Shown one piece after another: positions 16,964-25,930 of a stretch of DNA of 64,000 nucleotides; within the stretch, counting starts at the first letter, position 1; each line of letters starts with the position of its first letter. Where the stretch lies: contig NZ_PIZM01000006.1 in NCBI RefSeq assembly GCF_002835465.1, forward strand, positions 186,001 to 250,000. The letters are read 5' to 3'. Below the pieces are notes generated by a model. The model searched no databases, was not told the DNA's origin, and saw only the letters and a list, made by a program, of their open reading frames with translations. The translations under genes and the position numbers were made by a program. The DNA comes from Psychromonas sp. psych-6C06. GTDB lineage: Bacteria > Pseudomonadota > Gammaproteobacteria > Enterobacterales > Psychromonadaceae.

Positions 16964-17575
16964 TCAACACACAGAAATTGCAATGTTAAATTGGCTCGTA
17001 ATAGGTCCTTTGATGTTATGGGTTTCATAGGTACAAAATTGAATTTTTTTTATTATTAAGCTATCCAGTGGCAATGCATTGGATTTTCCTGCCACGGTTT
17101 CTAGGTTATCGATAGTCACCTCCTTTGCATAGTAGCCGAGGGTAATGTGCGGTTCGAAAACATGCGAATCATCGCCCTGAGAAATAGAGTGAAGCAATTT
17201 TCTTATTTTTGACACGCCATTCTTTGCAGAGTAAACGCTAACAATCGGACAGTGTGCATAGGAAGCGACACCCCGCCAGCAAAGTTCAATGTTGTTATCA
17301 TTAGCGCGGTGTAATAATCTCATTTGGCGCTCAACGGTTTTCCATTTATCCGAGTCCATAAGCCCAACTGTTGCAATCGTGACATGGAAGAAGCGTTGAT
17401 AGTTAGCTTGAAGGTGGGGACGAAAGGCTGATTCCAGCTTATTCAAGCGTTCAAGCCAAGCACCATCTTCAATTTTGATGCACCAAAAGCCATAGTCTTT
17501 CACACCTCGATGCCACTCTACATGGTCAATATCCGCAAGCACTTTAGTTGTTACAGCGTCTGTTAAGTGTTCCAT
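16964..17575 (-). CDS. 2H phosphoesterase (2'-5' RNA ligase/cyclic phosphodiesterase-like)
   Basis: A 203-residue protein with the two H-x-T/S motifs that define the 2H superfamily: HVTIATVGL in the first half and HITLGYYA in the second half. These histidines line a cleft that opens 2',3'-cyclic phosphates or joins 2'-5' RNA ends. It is not obviously linked to the arsenic operon, from which it is separated by 238 bases that include the ars promoter. The natural substrate cannot be inferred. Confidence 0.75.
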   Translation of the reverse strand: MEHLTDAVTTKVLADIDHVEWHRGVKDYGFWCIKIEDGAWLERLNKLESAFRPHLQANYQRFFHVTIATVGLMDSDKWKTVERQMRLLHRANDNNIELCWRGVASYAHCPIVSVYSAKNGVSKIRKLLHSISQGDDSHVFEPHITLGYYAKEVTIDNLETVAGKSNALPLDSLIIKKIQFCTYETHNIKGPITSQFNIAISVC

Positions 17576-17642
17576 TTTATATCTTATAAAAGTATGAATG
17601 GTGCAGTATTACATATTGTTCTGGCTAAGTATTCTTGATGGC

Positions 17643-17855
17643 CTAGGGTCTGTTGACCTTTCGAGTTTATTTTTGCAACACGCTCTGACCTTGCTCTATT
17701 TGACTACGTCAAACAGTACGCAAGACAAAACTAAAAGACGTTTTGCTATCTGTTAGATGAAATTCGCTTAGAATGACTAAGCCACATTCCGTCTTTCTTG
17801 CTCAAAACGCGTTGTGTTGAACAAAATTTAAAGGGCAAAGATCAACAGACCCTAG
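17643..17855 (-). mobile_element. Miniature inverted-repeat element, copy 1 (213 bp)
   Basis: The ends are CTAGGGTCTGTTGACCTTTC on the left and the complement of CTAGGGTCTGTTGATCTTTG on the right, flanked by TA on both sides. The inner sequence, read on the minus strand, matches the copies at 39141 and 54077 over most of its length. It carries no ORF of transposase size. It fills most of the 297-base gap between the 2H gene and the START-domain gene. Confidence 0.85.
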
Positions 17856-17872
17856 CACATTACTTTTCACAC

Positions 17873-18517
17873 TTAATAAGCAAAATCAGAAAGGTGACTT
17901 TCCTCAATTATCTGTTGTAGTTTTTTAAGGTCACTCTTTGTATTTTTTATTAATTCTCGATTGAAAATAAAGGCGGGGACGTTACCTGCGGGGTCTATCC
18001 ATGTTTGGTATTGGACCTCTAACACTGAATCAGACAGTTCACGTAACTGCCACTTGGACTCTACTGCCTGCAGCCGTAAATAATCTTCGTTTTCTGGCAC
18101 CCTATCACTACAGGAATAAATATTAATGATTGTTAATGAGTCTTCAAAGGCGGTCTCAACACATGTAATTAATTCTCTATCGCGAAAGGGCCAAGGGCTA
18201 TTAAGCAGGGTTCTTAGCAAGTATTGGTGGTTGTTATATACGGCTAATACTTGTAAGTCTTCTACGCGGGTTAACCATTGTGAAGTTTTATCAATATCAG
18301 ATAACACTCTAAAAACCAGCGCGCGTGATTGATTGGTCTGAAAGCGCGCCTCTACTTGTTTAAAGTGACTGTGTGCAAGTTCGTTTAATTGTATCTCTAT
18401 AGTCGATTCAGGAGGGGGTGATGTAGCAGGTTTAGGATCATTTACCAGTACGCAAGCCGATAAGAATAAACAACCCACAGAGATGAGATAGGCTCTTAAT
18501 ATTTTTAAATTTATCAT
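17873..18517 (-). CDS. START-domain lipoprotein
   Basis: A 214-residue protein with a lipoprotein signal peptide ending in the lipobox LSAC (Cys22), followed by a Pro-rich stretch and a START-like domain. The SPWPFRDRELI segment and QTWIDPAGNVPAFIFNREL are typical of bacterial START proteins, which have a helix-grip fold holding a lipid or other hydrophobic ligand. It is predicted to be anchored in the envelope on the periplasmic side. It stands alone between a miniature element and a long gap. The ligand is unknown. Confidence 0.8.
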   Translation of the reverse strand: MINLKILRAYLISVGCLFLSACVLVNDPKPATSPPPESTIEIQLNELAHSHFKQVEARFQTNQSRALVFRVLSDIDKTSQWLTRVEDLQVLAVYNNHQYLLRTLLNSPWPFRDRELITCVETAFEDSLTIINIYSCSDRVPENEDYLRLQAVESKWQLRELSDSVLEVQYQTWIDPAGNVPAFIFNRELIKNTKSDLKKLQQIIEESHLSDFAY

Positions 18518-18711
18518 CGATGTTCAACCCCAAGGTTTTAAAGTAACCATAGTTTAAAACACAGCAGGTCGCTGTGTTTTATTCAATACGTAACAAAGCA
18601 ATAAACGGGGTGTTATTGTTAAGCATTTAGTTTGAGCATGGGCAATTTTAAAAAAACATCTCAGAATAAACTTAAAAGGTGACTATATCTCTGAATAATA
18701 TAGTTAAATCG

Positions 18712-18888
18712 TTATACCTTAGAAAACCTCGCTTGGTGAGGCGTTAATTCACTACCACTTGCTTGTATAATTGGCGTATATAAATCAGGTCTTCGCCCTC
18801 GAATCCAACGCCTTCCAGTACACATATCAAGGGTTTTTGCTTCCAGTTTGGCAACAATAATATCGTCTTCGACACTTGTAGGCTTAGC
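18712..18888 (-). pseudogene. Remnant of a carbon-nitrogen hydrolase (nitrilase) C-terminus
   Basis: On the minus strand about 58 codons read VEDDIIVAKLEAKTLD and then RRWIRGRRPDLYTPI before a stop at 18712-18714. This resembles the C-terminal end of nitrilase-family amidohydrolases, which have a D/E-IIVAxLD segment followed by RRPxLYxPI. Upstream the frame meets a TAG and the similarity ends, so only the tail remains. It lies in the 756-base gap between the START lipoprotein and speA. The rest of that gap, apart from the Fur box at 19061 and a possible leader reading frame after it, shows nothing I recognise. Confidence 0.45.
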
Positions 18889-19060
18889 TATCTAAATAAG
18901 TGAAAGAGAAGGGGATACTTGAGAAAAAACTACTGCGCTTTAGTGGTCTCTTTTTATCACGGCTTCATCGCATTGCTCATCTTTAGGTGTTACCTCTGGT
19001 ATTTAACAATGTGTAACAGTTGTAAAACTAGTTTTCTTCAACAATATAAATAATCATAAT

Positions 19061-19079
19061 GCAAATGATTATCATTTGG
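19061..19079 (+). promoter_or_regulatory. Fur box of the speA polyamine operon
   Basis: The core AAATGATTATCATTT (19063-19077) is a near-perfect palindrome matching the 7-1-7 Fur motif. The full 19 bases match the classical consensus at about 13 positions, with mismatches at the edges, and an upstream TAATCATAAT half extends the array. It lies about 195 bases before the speA start, leaving a long leader. It implies iron-repressed arginine decarboxylase. Confidence 0.75.
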
Positions 19080-19273
19080 TTTGGTGCGTTGTTGTCACGA
19101 CTCTATGCAAATGGAAGAGGTGATGACAGGTTTATCTTTGTATTCTTTTTCCTCCATTAACAACAATAGGCACTTAAGAGCTGAACTTATTCAGTTTCTT
19201 CGACCATGTTATCAAATACACCACGCTATTTTGCAATGGTTACATTTGTCAGTGTTAAGGAAGATTGAACTAT

Positions 19274-21229
19274 ATGGACGCTAAGATTAATAAAATTAAG
19301 TCATGGAATATTCACTCAGCAAGAAAAACCTATGGTGTGAAAGACTGGAGTAATGGCTACTTTGACATAAATGAGCAAGGTGATGTGGCTATTATGGATC
19401 CACAACATAGTGAGAGCAACGCTGTTCCGCTAATGAAAATAATTGAAGGGATGCAAGACAGAGAGCTTCAGATGCCAGTGCTGTTGCGCATTGAGAACAT
19501 TCTTGATCAAAGCATTAGCGACTTAAACGAAACCTTTCGCCGTGTCATTAAGCGGGTTGGTTACGATAACGAGTATCGTGGTGTTTATCCGATAAAGGTT
19601 AATCAGCAGGCGCAGATAGTTGAAGAAATTGCGCATTTTGGCTCTCGTTATCAACACGGGTTTGAAGTTGGTAGTAAGGCGGAAATGATTGCTGCTTTAT
19701 CGACCTTAGAAAATATCGACAGCATGATTATTTGTAATGGTTACAAGGATCAAGAGTTTATTGAGTTAGGGCTTGAAGCTACTAAACTCGGCTATAAATG
19801 TGTTTTTGTGGTTGAAACTTTAACTGAGTTACCCATTATTGTTGAACGCAGTCGCGCATTAAATATTCGTCCCCATATTGGTGTACGTGTCAAAATGACC
19901 TCCAAAATTAGTGGTCATTGGGGGGCAACAAGTGGCGAGCGAAGCGTCTTTGGTCTGTCATCCAGACAGCTTATTGAGGCGGTTGATTACTTAAAAGAAA
20001 CTCAATTTCTAGATTGTTTACAGTTATTACATTGCCACCTTGGCTCGCAAATTCCTAATATTCGCGATATCCGTATGGGGGTTGTCGAGGCGTGTCGATA
20101 TTATGCAGACCTTTGCAAAGAGGGAGCAGCACTAGCGTATATCGATTTAGGTGGTGGCCTCGCAGTTGATTATACCGGTAAGCAATCAAGTAGCGACCAA
20201 AGTCGTAACTATACGCTGGAAGAGTATTGTGAAGATATTGTCGATACAATCAAAAGCACACTCGACGAAGCCAATTTACCTCACCCCACTATTGTCACAG
20301 AATCTGGTCGTGCGACCGTCGCTTACACCTCTGTGTTGCTTTTTAATGTACTCGATGTGAACCGTTTTGATGCTTCTGCTGTGCCTGATGAAGTGGCTAG
20401 CGAGCATGAGCTACTTAAAAATATGCGTGAAGTGATCGGTTATTTGAAGCCACAACGATTACAAGAGTGTTATAACGATGCAGTTTATTACCGTGATGAA
20501 GTACGAGAGCTATTTAAGCGAGGTCACATTGATTTACGCATGCGCTCGATTGCTGAAAACTTATACCTAACAATCTTGCATAGCATTAAAGATATGCTTG
20601 CAGATATGCCCCGAGTACCTGAAGAATTAGCTGCAATAACCGCGTCTTTGGCTGATATCTATTACGGTAATTTTAGTCTATTTCAATCCTTGCCTGACAG
20701 TTGGGCGATTGACCAACTGTTCCCTATTATGCCTATTCACCGCTTAGATGAAGAGCCAACAAGGCGCTCTATTTTGGCAGATATTACCTGTGATTGTGAT
20801 GGCAAGATTGAACGTTTTGTTGTTGACCAGCAAATTGAAAATACCTTGCCGCTACATGCCCCTAAATTAAATGAAGAGTATTACCTTGGCGTCTTTTTAG
20901 TCGGCGCATACCAAGAAACGCTGGGTGATTTACACAATCTATTTGGCGATACCAATGTAGTCAGTGTGCGTTTGAATGCTGACTCTAGCTTTGAATTTGT
21001 CAAAGAGGTCCATGGCGACAGTATTGCTGATGTGTTGAGTTATGTGGAATATCAACCACGTGAAATGCAGATGCGTTTCCGTAATAAAGTAGAGGCTGCA
21101 GTAAAAGAGGAGCGAATTACTGCCAAAGAGCGACAGCAAATGATGAATACCTTTAATGCCAGCCTGCAGGGGTACACCTATTACGAAAAAGAAACCATTG
21201 CAGAACAGCAAAGTCGCATTGCAGTGTAG
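19274..21229 (+). CDS. speA: Biosynthetic arginine decarboxylase (alanine-racemase fold)
   Basis: A 651-residue PLP enzyme of fold type III that converts arginine to agmatine and CO2. The PLP lysine is Lys108 in YPIKVNQQ. LLHCHLGSQIPNIRD, DLGGGLAVDY and ESGRATVAYTSVLLFNV follow, and the catalytic Cys region is ITCDCDGKIERFV. Length and motifs are typical of SpeA. An in-frame TTG at 19265 exists, but AAGGA precedes the ATG at 19274 by about 11 bases, so that start is used. It is the first gene of a three-gene set with the carboxyspermidine enzymes. With AguA and AguB in the asb operon it supplies putrescine. The upstream Fur box suggests that it serves the siderophore rather than housekeeping polyamine needs. 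Confidence 0.95.
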   Translation: MDAKINKIKSWNIHSARKTYGVKDWSNGYFDINEQGDVAIMDPQHSESNAVPLMKIIEGMQDRELQMPVLLRIENILDQSISDLNETFRRVIKRVGYDNEYRGVYPIKVNQQAQIVEEIAHFGSRYQHGFEVGSKAEMIAALSTLENIDSMIICNGYKDQEFIELGLEATKLGYKCVFVVETLTELPIIVERSRALNIRPHIGVRVKMTSKISGHWGATSGERSVFGLSSRQLIEAVDYLKETQFLDCLQLLHCHLGSQIPNIRDIRMGVVEACRYYADLCKEGAALAYIDLGGGLAVDYTGKQSSSDQSRNYTLEEYCEDIVDTIKSTLDEANLPHPTIVTESGRATVAYTSVLLFNVLDVNRFDASAVPDEVASEHELLKNMREVIGYLKPQRLQECYNDAVYYRDEVRELFKRGHIDLRMRSIAENLYLTILHSIKDMLADMPRVPEELAAITASLADIYYGNFSLFQSLPDSWAIDQLFPIMPIHRLDEEPTRRSILADITCDCDGKIERFVVDQQIENTLPLHAPKLNEEYYLGVFLVGAYQETLGDLHNLFGDTNVVSVRLNADSSFEFVKEVHGDSIADVLSYVEYQPREMQMRFRNKVEAAVKEERITAKERQQMMNTFNASLQGYTYYEKETIAEQQSRIAV

Positions 21230-21303
21230 TCAAAATAACAAATAAAGCAGTTGCTTAACCTAGGTTTATAGCTATTAGTTTGAATGAATAATGGAGTTAA
21301 AAA

Positions 21304-22515
21304 ATGAATAAAATCCTGATTATTGGTGCAGGTGGAGTAGGCCAAGTTGTCGCGCAAAAATGTGCGCAAGTATCAGAAGTCTTTAAAGAGATTACCCTCG
21401 CCAGTAGAACAGAATCTAAATGTATCGCGATTGCTAAACAAGTAAAGAAAAGTACTGGAATCGATATTGCGACGGCACAAGTCGATGCGGATAATGTTGA
21501 AGAATTAGTGGCATTATTGAATCGACTTAATGTGGATTTGGTGATCAACGTAGCACTGCCTTATCAAGACCTAACTATCATGGATGCCTGTTTAATTGCC
21601 AAGGTGCATTACATGGATACTGCAAACTATGAACCGTTAGATAGTGCTAAATTTGAGTATTCATGGCAGTGGGCTTACCAAGAAAAATTTAGCAAGGCTG
21701 GTCTAATGGCATTGCTCGGTTCGGGGTTTGATCCCGGTGCAACCAACATGTTTACTGCCTACGCAGCGAAACACTATTTTGATGAGATACATACGCTCGA
21801 TATTATCGATGTGAATGGCGGAGATCATGGTTATCCATTTGCGACGAATTTTAACCCTGAGATTAATATTCGTGAAGTGACGGCGGCATGTCGCCATTGG
21901 GAAGAAGGAAAATTTGTTGAAAGCGATGCCTTATCAACAAGTCAAAGGTTCACCTGCCCAGATAACGTTGGAAGCTTTGATATTTACCGTATGTACCATG
22001 AAGAGTTAGAGTCGTTAACAAAGCATTACCCAAGCTTAAAAAAGGCACAGTTTTGGATGAGTTTTGGTGAAAGCTATTTAAAACACCTAGAGGTGCTTGG
22101 CAATGTAGGCATAACTGCGATTGAACCTATCCAGTTTCAAGGTCAAGAAATCGTGCCTATTCAGTTTTTAAAGGCACTGTTACCAGACCCTTCAACATTA
22201 GGGCCTCGCACGAAAGGAAAAACCTGTATTGGCTGTGTTGTAACCGGGATTAAAGCAGGTAAAGAGAAAACTGTTTATGTTTATAACATCAAAGATCATC
22301 AACACTGTTACCAAGAAGTTGGTTCGCAAGCTATCTCCTATACAACAGGTGTCCCAGCGATGATTGGTGCCAAAATGATACTGCAAGGAAAATGGCTCAA
22401 AGCGGGAGTTTGGAACATTGAGCAACTAAATCCCGATCCCTTCATGGAAGCAATGAATGAATATGGTTTGCCGTGGAAAGTGATTGAAAACCCTCAGTTT
22501 GATTTAATGAAGTAA
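21304..22515 (+). CDS. Carboxynorspermidine/carboxyspermidine dehydrogenase (synthase)
   Basis: A 403-residue saccharopine-dehydrogenase-like enzyme that reductively couples aspartate semialdehyde with putrescine (or diaminopropane) to form carboxyspermidine (or carboxynorspermidine), using NAD(P)H. The N-terminal Rossmann motif is IIGAGGVGQVVAQKCA. Family signatures follow: GFDPGATNMFTAYAAKHYFDE, DVNGGDHGYPFATNFNPEIN and TTGVPAMIGAKMIL. It is 74 bases after speA and 4 bases before the decarboxylase. Since the linked genes make putrescine and petrobactin contains spermidine, the product is more likely carboxyspermidine. No diaminopropane-forming genes are in the window. Confidence 0.92.
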   Translation: MNKILIIGAGGVGQVVAQKCAQVSEVFKEITLASRTESKCIAIAKQVKKSTGIDIATAQVDADNVEELVALLNRLNVDLVINVALPYQDLTIMDACLIAKVHYMDTANYEPLDSAKFEYSWQWAYQEKFSKAGLMALLGSGFDPGATNMFTAYAAKHYFDEIHTLDIIDVNGGDHGYPFATNFNPEINIREVTAACRHWEEGKFVESDALSTSQRFTCPDNVGSFDIYRMYHEELESLTKHYPSLKKAQFWMSFGESYLKHLEVLGNVGITAIEPIQFQGQEIVPIQFLKALLPDPSTLGPRTKGKTCIGCVVTGIKAGKEKTVYVYNIKDHQHCYQEVGSQAISYTTGVPAMIGAKMILQGKWLKAGVWNIEQLNPDPFMEAMNEYGLPWKVIENPQFDLMK

Positions 22516-22519
22516 TGAC

Positions 22520-23689
22520 ATGATAAAAAGTAATCCCTTTTTAAATTTTGACTGCACGCGCGTTCCTTCTCCATGTTATGTTGTGGATGAAGTTGCAGTG
22601 GAAGCGAACCTTAAAGTTTTGGCGCGTGTGAAAAATGAGTCTGGTGCAAAAATATTATTAGCACTAAAAGCATTTTCTATGTTTAGTTTAGCGCCATTGA
22701 TCAACCAATATTTATCCGGTGTGTGTGCCAGTGGTTTATATGAAGCACGTCTTGGAGCTGAAGAGTTTGAAGGGGAAGTACACACCTACAGCGCTGCTTT
22801 TAAAGAGCCAGAGTTAAGTGAAGTTCTTACTCTATCAGATCATGTGGTGTTTAATTCATTTAATCAATGGCAACGCTTTCAACCTTTATTGCAAAAAAGT
22901 CGCGTTAAGCGTGCAGGTATACAATTCGGTCTACGCGTTAATCCGATGCACTCAGAGGGAGCAACTGCACTTTATGACCCCTGTGCACCAGGCTCAAGAT
23001 TAGGCATTCCATTCAGTGCATTTAAAGGACAATCTCTAACAGGGATAAGTGGCCTCCACTTTCATACGTTATGTGAACAAGGTTTTGAACCTTTAGCGCG
23101 CACCTTAGATGTCATCGAACAACAGTTTGCCAATATCCTTCCAAGATTGGAGTGGGTTAATTTTGGTGGAGGGCATCATATTACCGAACAGGGTTATGAT
23201 GTTGATGCGCTAATTTTGCGTATTAAAGCCTTCCAAAAGAAATATAACTTGCAGGTTTATTTAGAGCCTGGAGAAGCCATTGCAATCCATAGTGGCGTAT
23301 TGGTTTCTGAGGTCTTAGATATTACCCAAAATGACGGGGATATTGCCATTCTCGATACATCGGCAACATGCCATATGCCCGATACAATAGAGATGCCGTA
23401 TCGCGCGGAAGTGCTTAATAGCGCAGGTAAAGGCGAAAAAAATTATGATTTTCGTTTAGGGGGGCAGACTTGTCTTGCTGGCGATGTCATGGGCGATTAT
23501 TCTTTTGATTTACCATTGCGTGTCGGTCAGCGCCTTATGTTTGATGATATGTCGCATTATACAATGGTAAAAACAACAACCTTTAATGGCATTGGCTTGC
23601 CGGCCATCGCTCTGTGGAACTCTAACAGTAATGCGCTGAAAATAGTGCGTGAGTTTGGATATCGTGACTTTAAAGATCGATTATCATGA
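22520..23689 (+). CDS. nspC: Carboxynorspermidine/carboxyspermidine decarboxylase
   Basis: A 389-residue PLP enzyme of the fold III decarboxylase group that forms spermidine (or norspermidine). The PLP lysine is Lys50 in LLALKAFSMF. SGLHFHTLCEQ, WVNFGGGHHIT, DTSATCHMPDTIEMPYR and the active-site Cys318 in TCLAGDVMGDYSF are all present. It follows the dehydrogenase by 4 bases and completes arginine to spermidine across the two Fur-controlled transcripts. The 278-base gap after it holds the promoter and Fur boxes of the receptor gene. Confidence 0.93.
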   Translation: MIKSNPFLNFDCTRVPSPCYVVDEVAVEANLKVLARVKNESGAKILLALKAFSMFSLAPLINQYLSGVCASGLYEARLGAEEFEGEVHTYSAAFKEPELSEVLTLSDHVVFNSFNQWQRFQPLLQKSRVKRAGIQFGLRVNPMHSEGATALYDPCAPGSRLGIPFSAFKGQSLTGISGLHFHTLCEQGFEPLARTLDVIEQQFANILPRLEWVNFGGGHHITEQGYDVDALILRIKAFQKKYNLQVYLEPGEAIAIHSGVLVSEVLDITQNDGDIAILDTSATCHMPDTIEMPYRAEVLNSAGKGEKNYDFRLGGQTCLAGDVMGDYSFDLPLRVGQRLMFDDMSHYTMVKTTTFNGIGLPAIALWNSNSNALKIVREFGYRDFKDRLS

Positions 23690-23932
23690 ATGACTCATTC
23701 AACATTGCTTTATTCACTTTCTCTATTTTTAGATGTTATGTGGGTTAGTTCATTTGTTAAATAGATGTTTTTTTATAGGTTAAATCATCACTTCCTAATT
23801 CAAAAAACGATGAAACTTGCATTGAGCTTAAGTATTTTTCTTTGCATTTTAATTAATAAATAGGCTTTGTCAGTGCAAGGCTCGCTGTTATTTCATCTTT
23901 TTAAATGTAACAAATGTAAAAGTCATTTACCT

Positions 23933-23951
23933 GTCGTTAATAATCATTATC
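23933..23951 (+). promoter_or_regulatory. Distal Fur box of the siderophore receptor operon
   Basis: GTCGTTAATAATCATTATC matches the Fur consensus at 14 of 19 positions, with a perfect right half. A second, better box follows 12 bases later, suggesting cooperative Fur binding. Confidence 0.75.
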
Positions 23952-23963
23952 ATTCGCAACCAA

Positions 23964-23982
23964 GGAAATGATAATTATTATC
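23964..23982 (+). promoter_or_regulatory. Proximal Fur box of the siderophore receptor operon
   Basis: GGAAATGATAATTATTATC matches the consensus at 16 of 19 positions. An in-frame ATG at 23968 lies inside this box, one reason for choosing a later start for the receptor. Confidence 0.85.
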
Positions 23983-24009
23983 ATTAATGAAAATGAAATG
24001 GAGACAACA

Positions 24010-25926
24010 GTGATTAAAGCAAATATCTTCAAACTTACACCAGTTGCAGTAAGTTTGTTATTCCTCGCGAACCCAGCCTATTCTGAAGAAGATGTTGAAG
24101 TAGTAAAAGTGGTTGGTAATACCACTGAAGTGACTGATGCATATATTGATGCGAGCGAACTAGATAAAAGCATGGCACAGGATCTCAATGATGTTTTCCG
24201 TAAGCAAGCGGAAGTCAGTGTCGGTGGAACAACTGCGGTATCGCAAAAGGTTTATATCCGCGGTATTGAAGATACCATGATCAACATTTCGATTGATGGT
24301 GCTGAGCAATCAAGCAGTCTTTATCATCACCAAGGTAGCCTATCGATTGAGCCTGAATTACTAAAGCAAGTTGAAGTCAGTGCTGGTGCCGGTAGAGCAA
24401 CCGATGGCTTTGGTGCAATAGGTGGTGCGATTAAATTTAAAACCAAAGATGCACATGACTTATTAAAACAGGGTGATAAATTTGGTGCGATCACCAAAGC
24501 CGGTTACTACAGCAATACAAACGGCTATAAAGTATCTGCAAGCTTTTTTGGTGAAGTCACTGAAGGGCTAGGTTTATTAGGATCTATTTCTGGTTTAGCT
24601 AATGATAACTATGTCGATGGTAACGGCGATGAACAAGCCTACACCGAGAGTGATCAATTATCGGGGTTATTAAAGTTATCTGGGCAGTTAAATGATAACA
24701 ACTATGTCTCGCTTTCATTAGATATGCGTAACGACAGTGGTGAGCGTTTACATCGTCCACAATGGGCTGAAACACCACGAAATCCTGCTTTTGATCAGTC
24801 ATTTACACGTCAAACTATCTCATTAAATCATGCTTATACAGGCAATGACTTTTTGAACCTTGATAGCACGCTTTATTACACAAGTGCAGGATTGTTACAT
24901 GATGAGCATCCTAGATTCGGTAAAAGTGATGGAAGCATTGATACCTACGGACTTAAGTTTCAAAACCAGAGTGATTTTTCATCTAACCAGCTAGTTTACG
25001 GTATTGAATTCAAGAGTGATAACAGTAGTTTCCACAATGCTGCTGATGGCGGAGAAACAACAGAAGAAGGTTCGATGGCTGCTGTGTTTGTTCAAGATGA
25101 TTGGCGTATTACTCAACAGTTAGTATTAACTGCGGGTGCCCGTTATGATTGGTATCAGCTTAAAGATAACTTAGAACAAGATTTCGACTCTAGTGGTTTC
25201 AGTCCAAATGTCGGTTTGAATTATTCATTAATCGACGGTTTAGATCTGTTTGTAAGCCATGCCCAAGCTTTCCGTGGTCCGCAAGTTAAAGAGCTATACG
25301 TTATTTATAAGAAAAATGATGCCGATCTTAAGGGTGAAAAAGCACAAAATAATGAAGTTGGATTTAGTTACCAACATGCGAACTTCATTGCTGGCGCAAA
25401 TTACTTCAATAGTACAATCAAAGACACCATTGCTTACTCTTATGATTCACGCAACATTACCAATGTAGGTGAGTTAACAACTACCGGTTTTAATGTATTT
25501 GCTGGGTATAATACCGATCTCCTCGCTGCGAGCTTGAATTACAACCAATCAAATCCTGAGCTAAATGGTGAAGCACTTACCGATGACAGTACAAGTTTAG
25601 GTACCTCAATGGGTGATAAGTGGATATTAGACCTGACTTACTTTGCTAGTGAGACACTGGATATGGGCTGGACAGCTACTTTTGTTGAACGATACGATGA
25701 TGTTGATACATCGATTAACCCAGAAAAACCAGGTTATGGCGTCCATGATATTTATGCACAGTGGTTACCTGTTGAAGATCTTACTGTCACGCTTTCTGTG
25801 AAAAACTTATTTGATAAGTACTACAAAGATCATGCTTCTTACTCAGAGTATATCGGTTCTCCGCTTGCGATCGGCGGTGCAAACCCTGGGCGTGATTTTA
25901 GAATAAATGTTGCGTACAACTTTTAA
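24010..25926 (+). CDS. TonB-dependent outer-membrane receptor, probably for ferric petrobactin
   Basis: About 638 residues. The chosen GTG at 24010 has GGAGA 5 bases upstream and gives a clean signal peptide, MIKANIFKLTPVAVSLLFLA with cleavage near AYS-EE. An in-frame ATG at 23968 falls within a Fur box. A plug domain follows (about 30-150, with VYIRGIEDTMINISIDGAEQ and GFGAIGGAIKFKTKD), then a 22-strand-type barrel with VFVQDDWRI, LFVSHAQAFRGPQVKELY and a C-terminal NPGRDFRINVAYNF ending in Phe. It leads a five-gene import operon with the ABC transporter. The ferric-petrobactin assignment comes from the linked biosynthesis genes, not from the receptor sequence itself. No tonB/exbBD is in the window. 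Confidence 0.9.
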   Translation: MIKANIFKLTPVAVSLLFLANPAYSEEDVEVVKVVGNTTEVTDAYIDASELDKSMAQDLNDVFRKQAEVSVGGTTAVSQKVYIRGIEDTMINISIDGAEQSSSLYHHQGSLSIEPELLKQVEVSAGAGRATDGFGAIGGAIKFKTKDAHDLLKQGDKFGAITKAGYYSNTNGYKVSASFFGEVTEGLGLLGSISGLANDNYVDGNGDEQAYTESDQLSGLLKLSGQLNDNNYVSLSLDMRNDSGERLHRPQWAETPRNPAFDQSFTRQTISLNHAYTGNDFLNLDSTLYYTSAGLLHDEHPRFGKSDGSIDTYGLKFQNQSDFSSNQLVYGIEFKSDNSSFHNAADGGETTEEGSMAAVFVQDDWRITQQLVLTAGARYDWYQLKDNLEQDFDSSGFSPNVGLNYSLIDGLDLFVSHAQAFRGPQVKELYVIYKKNDADLKGEKAQNNEVGFSYQHANFIAGANYFNSTIKDTIAYSYDSRNITNVGELTTTGFNVFAGYNTDLLAASLNYNQSNPELNGEALTDDSTSLGTSMGDKWILDLTYFASETLDMGWTATFVERYDDVDTSINPEKPGYGVHDIYAQWLPVEDLTVTLSVKNLFDKYYKDHASYSEYIGSPLAIGGANPGRDFRINVAYNF

Positions 25927-25930
25927 GTGA

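Noticed and set aside
21304-23689. Norspermidine as the intended product of the dehydrogenase/decarboxylase pair
   Set aside because: It is possible for these enzymes, but the linked genes make putrescine, no diaminopropane genes are present and petrobactin uses spermidine, so carboxyspermidine is favoured.
23968-24009. Upstream start of the TonB receptor giving MIIIIINENEMET
   Set aside because: The isoleucine run is a translated Fur box. The GTG at 24010 has a good ribosome site and gives a proper signal peptide.
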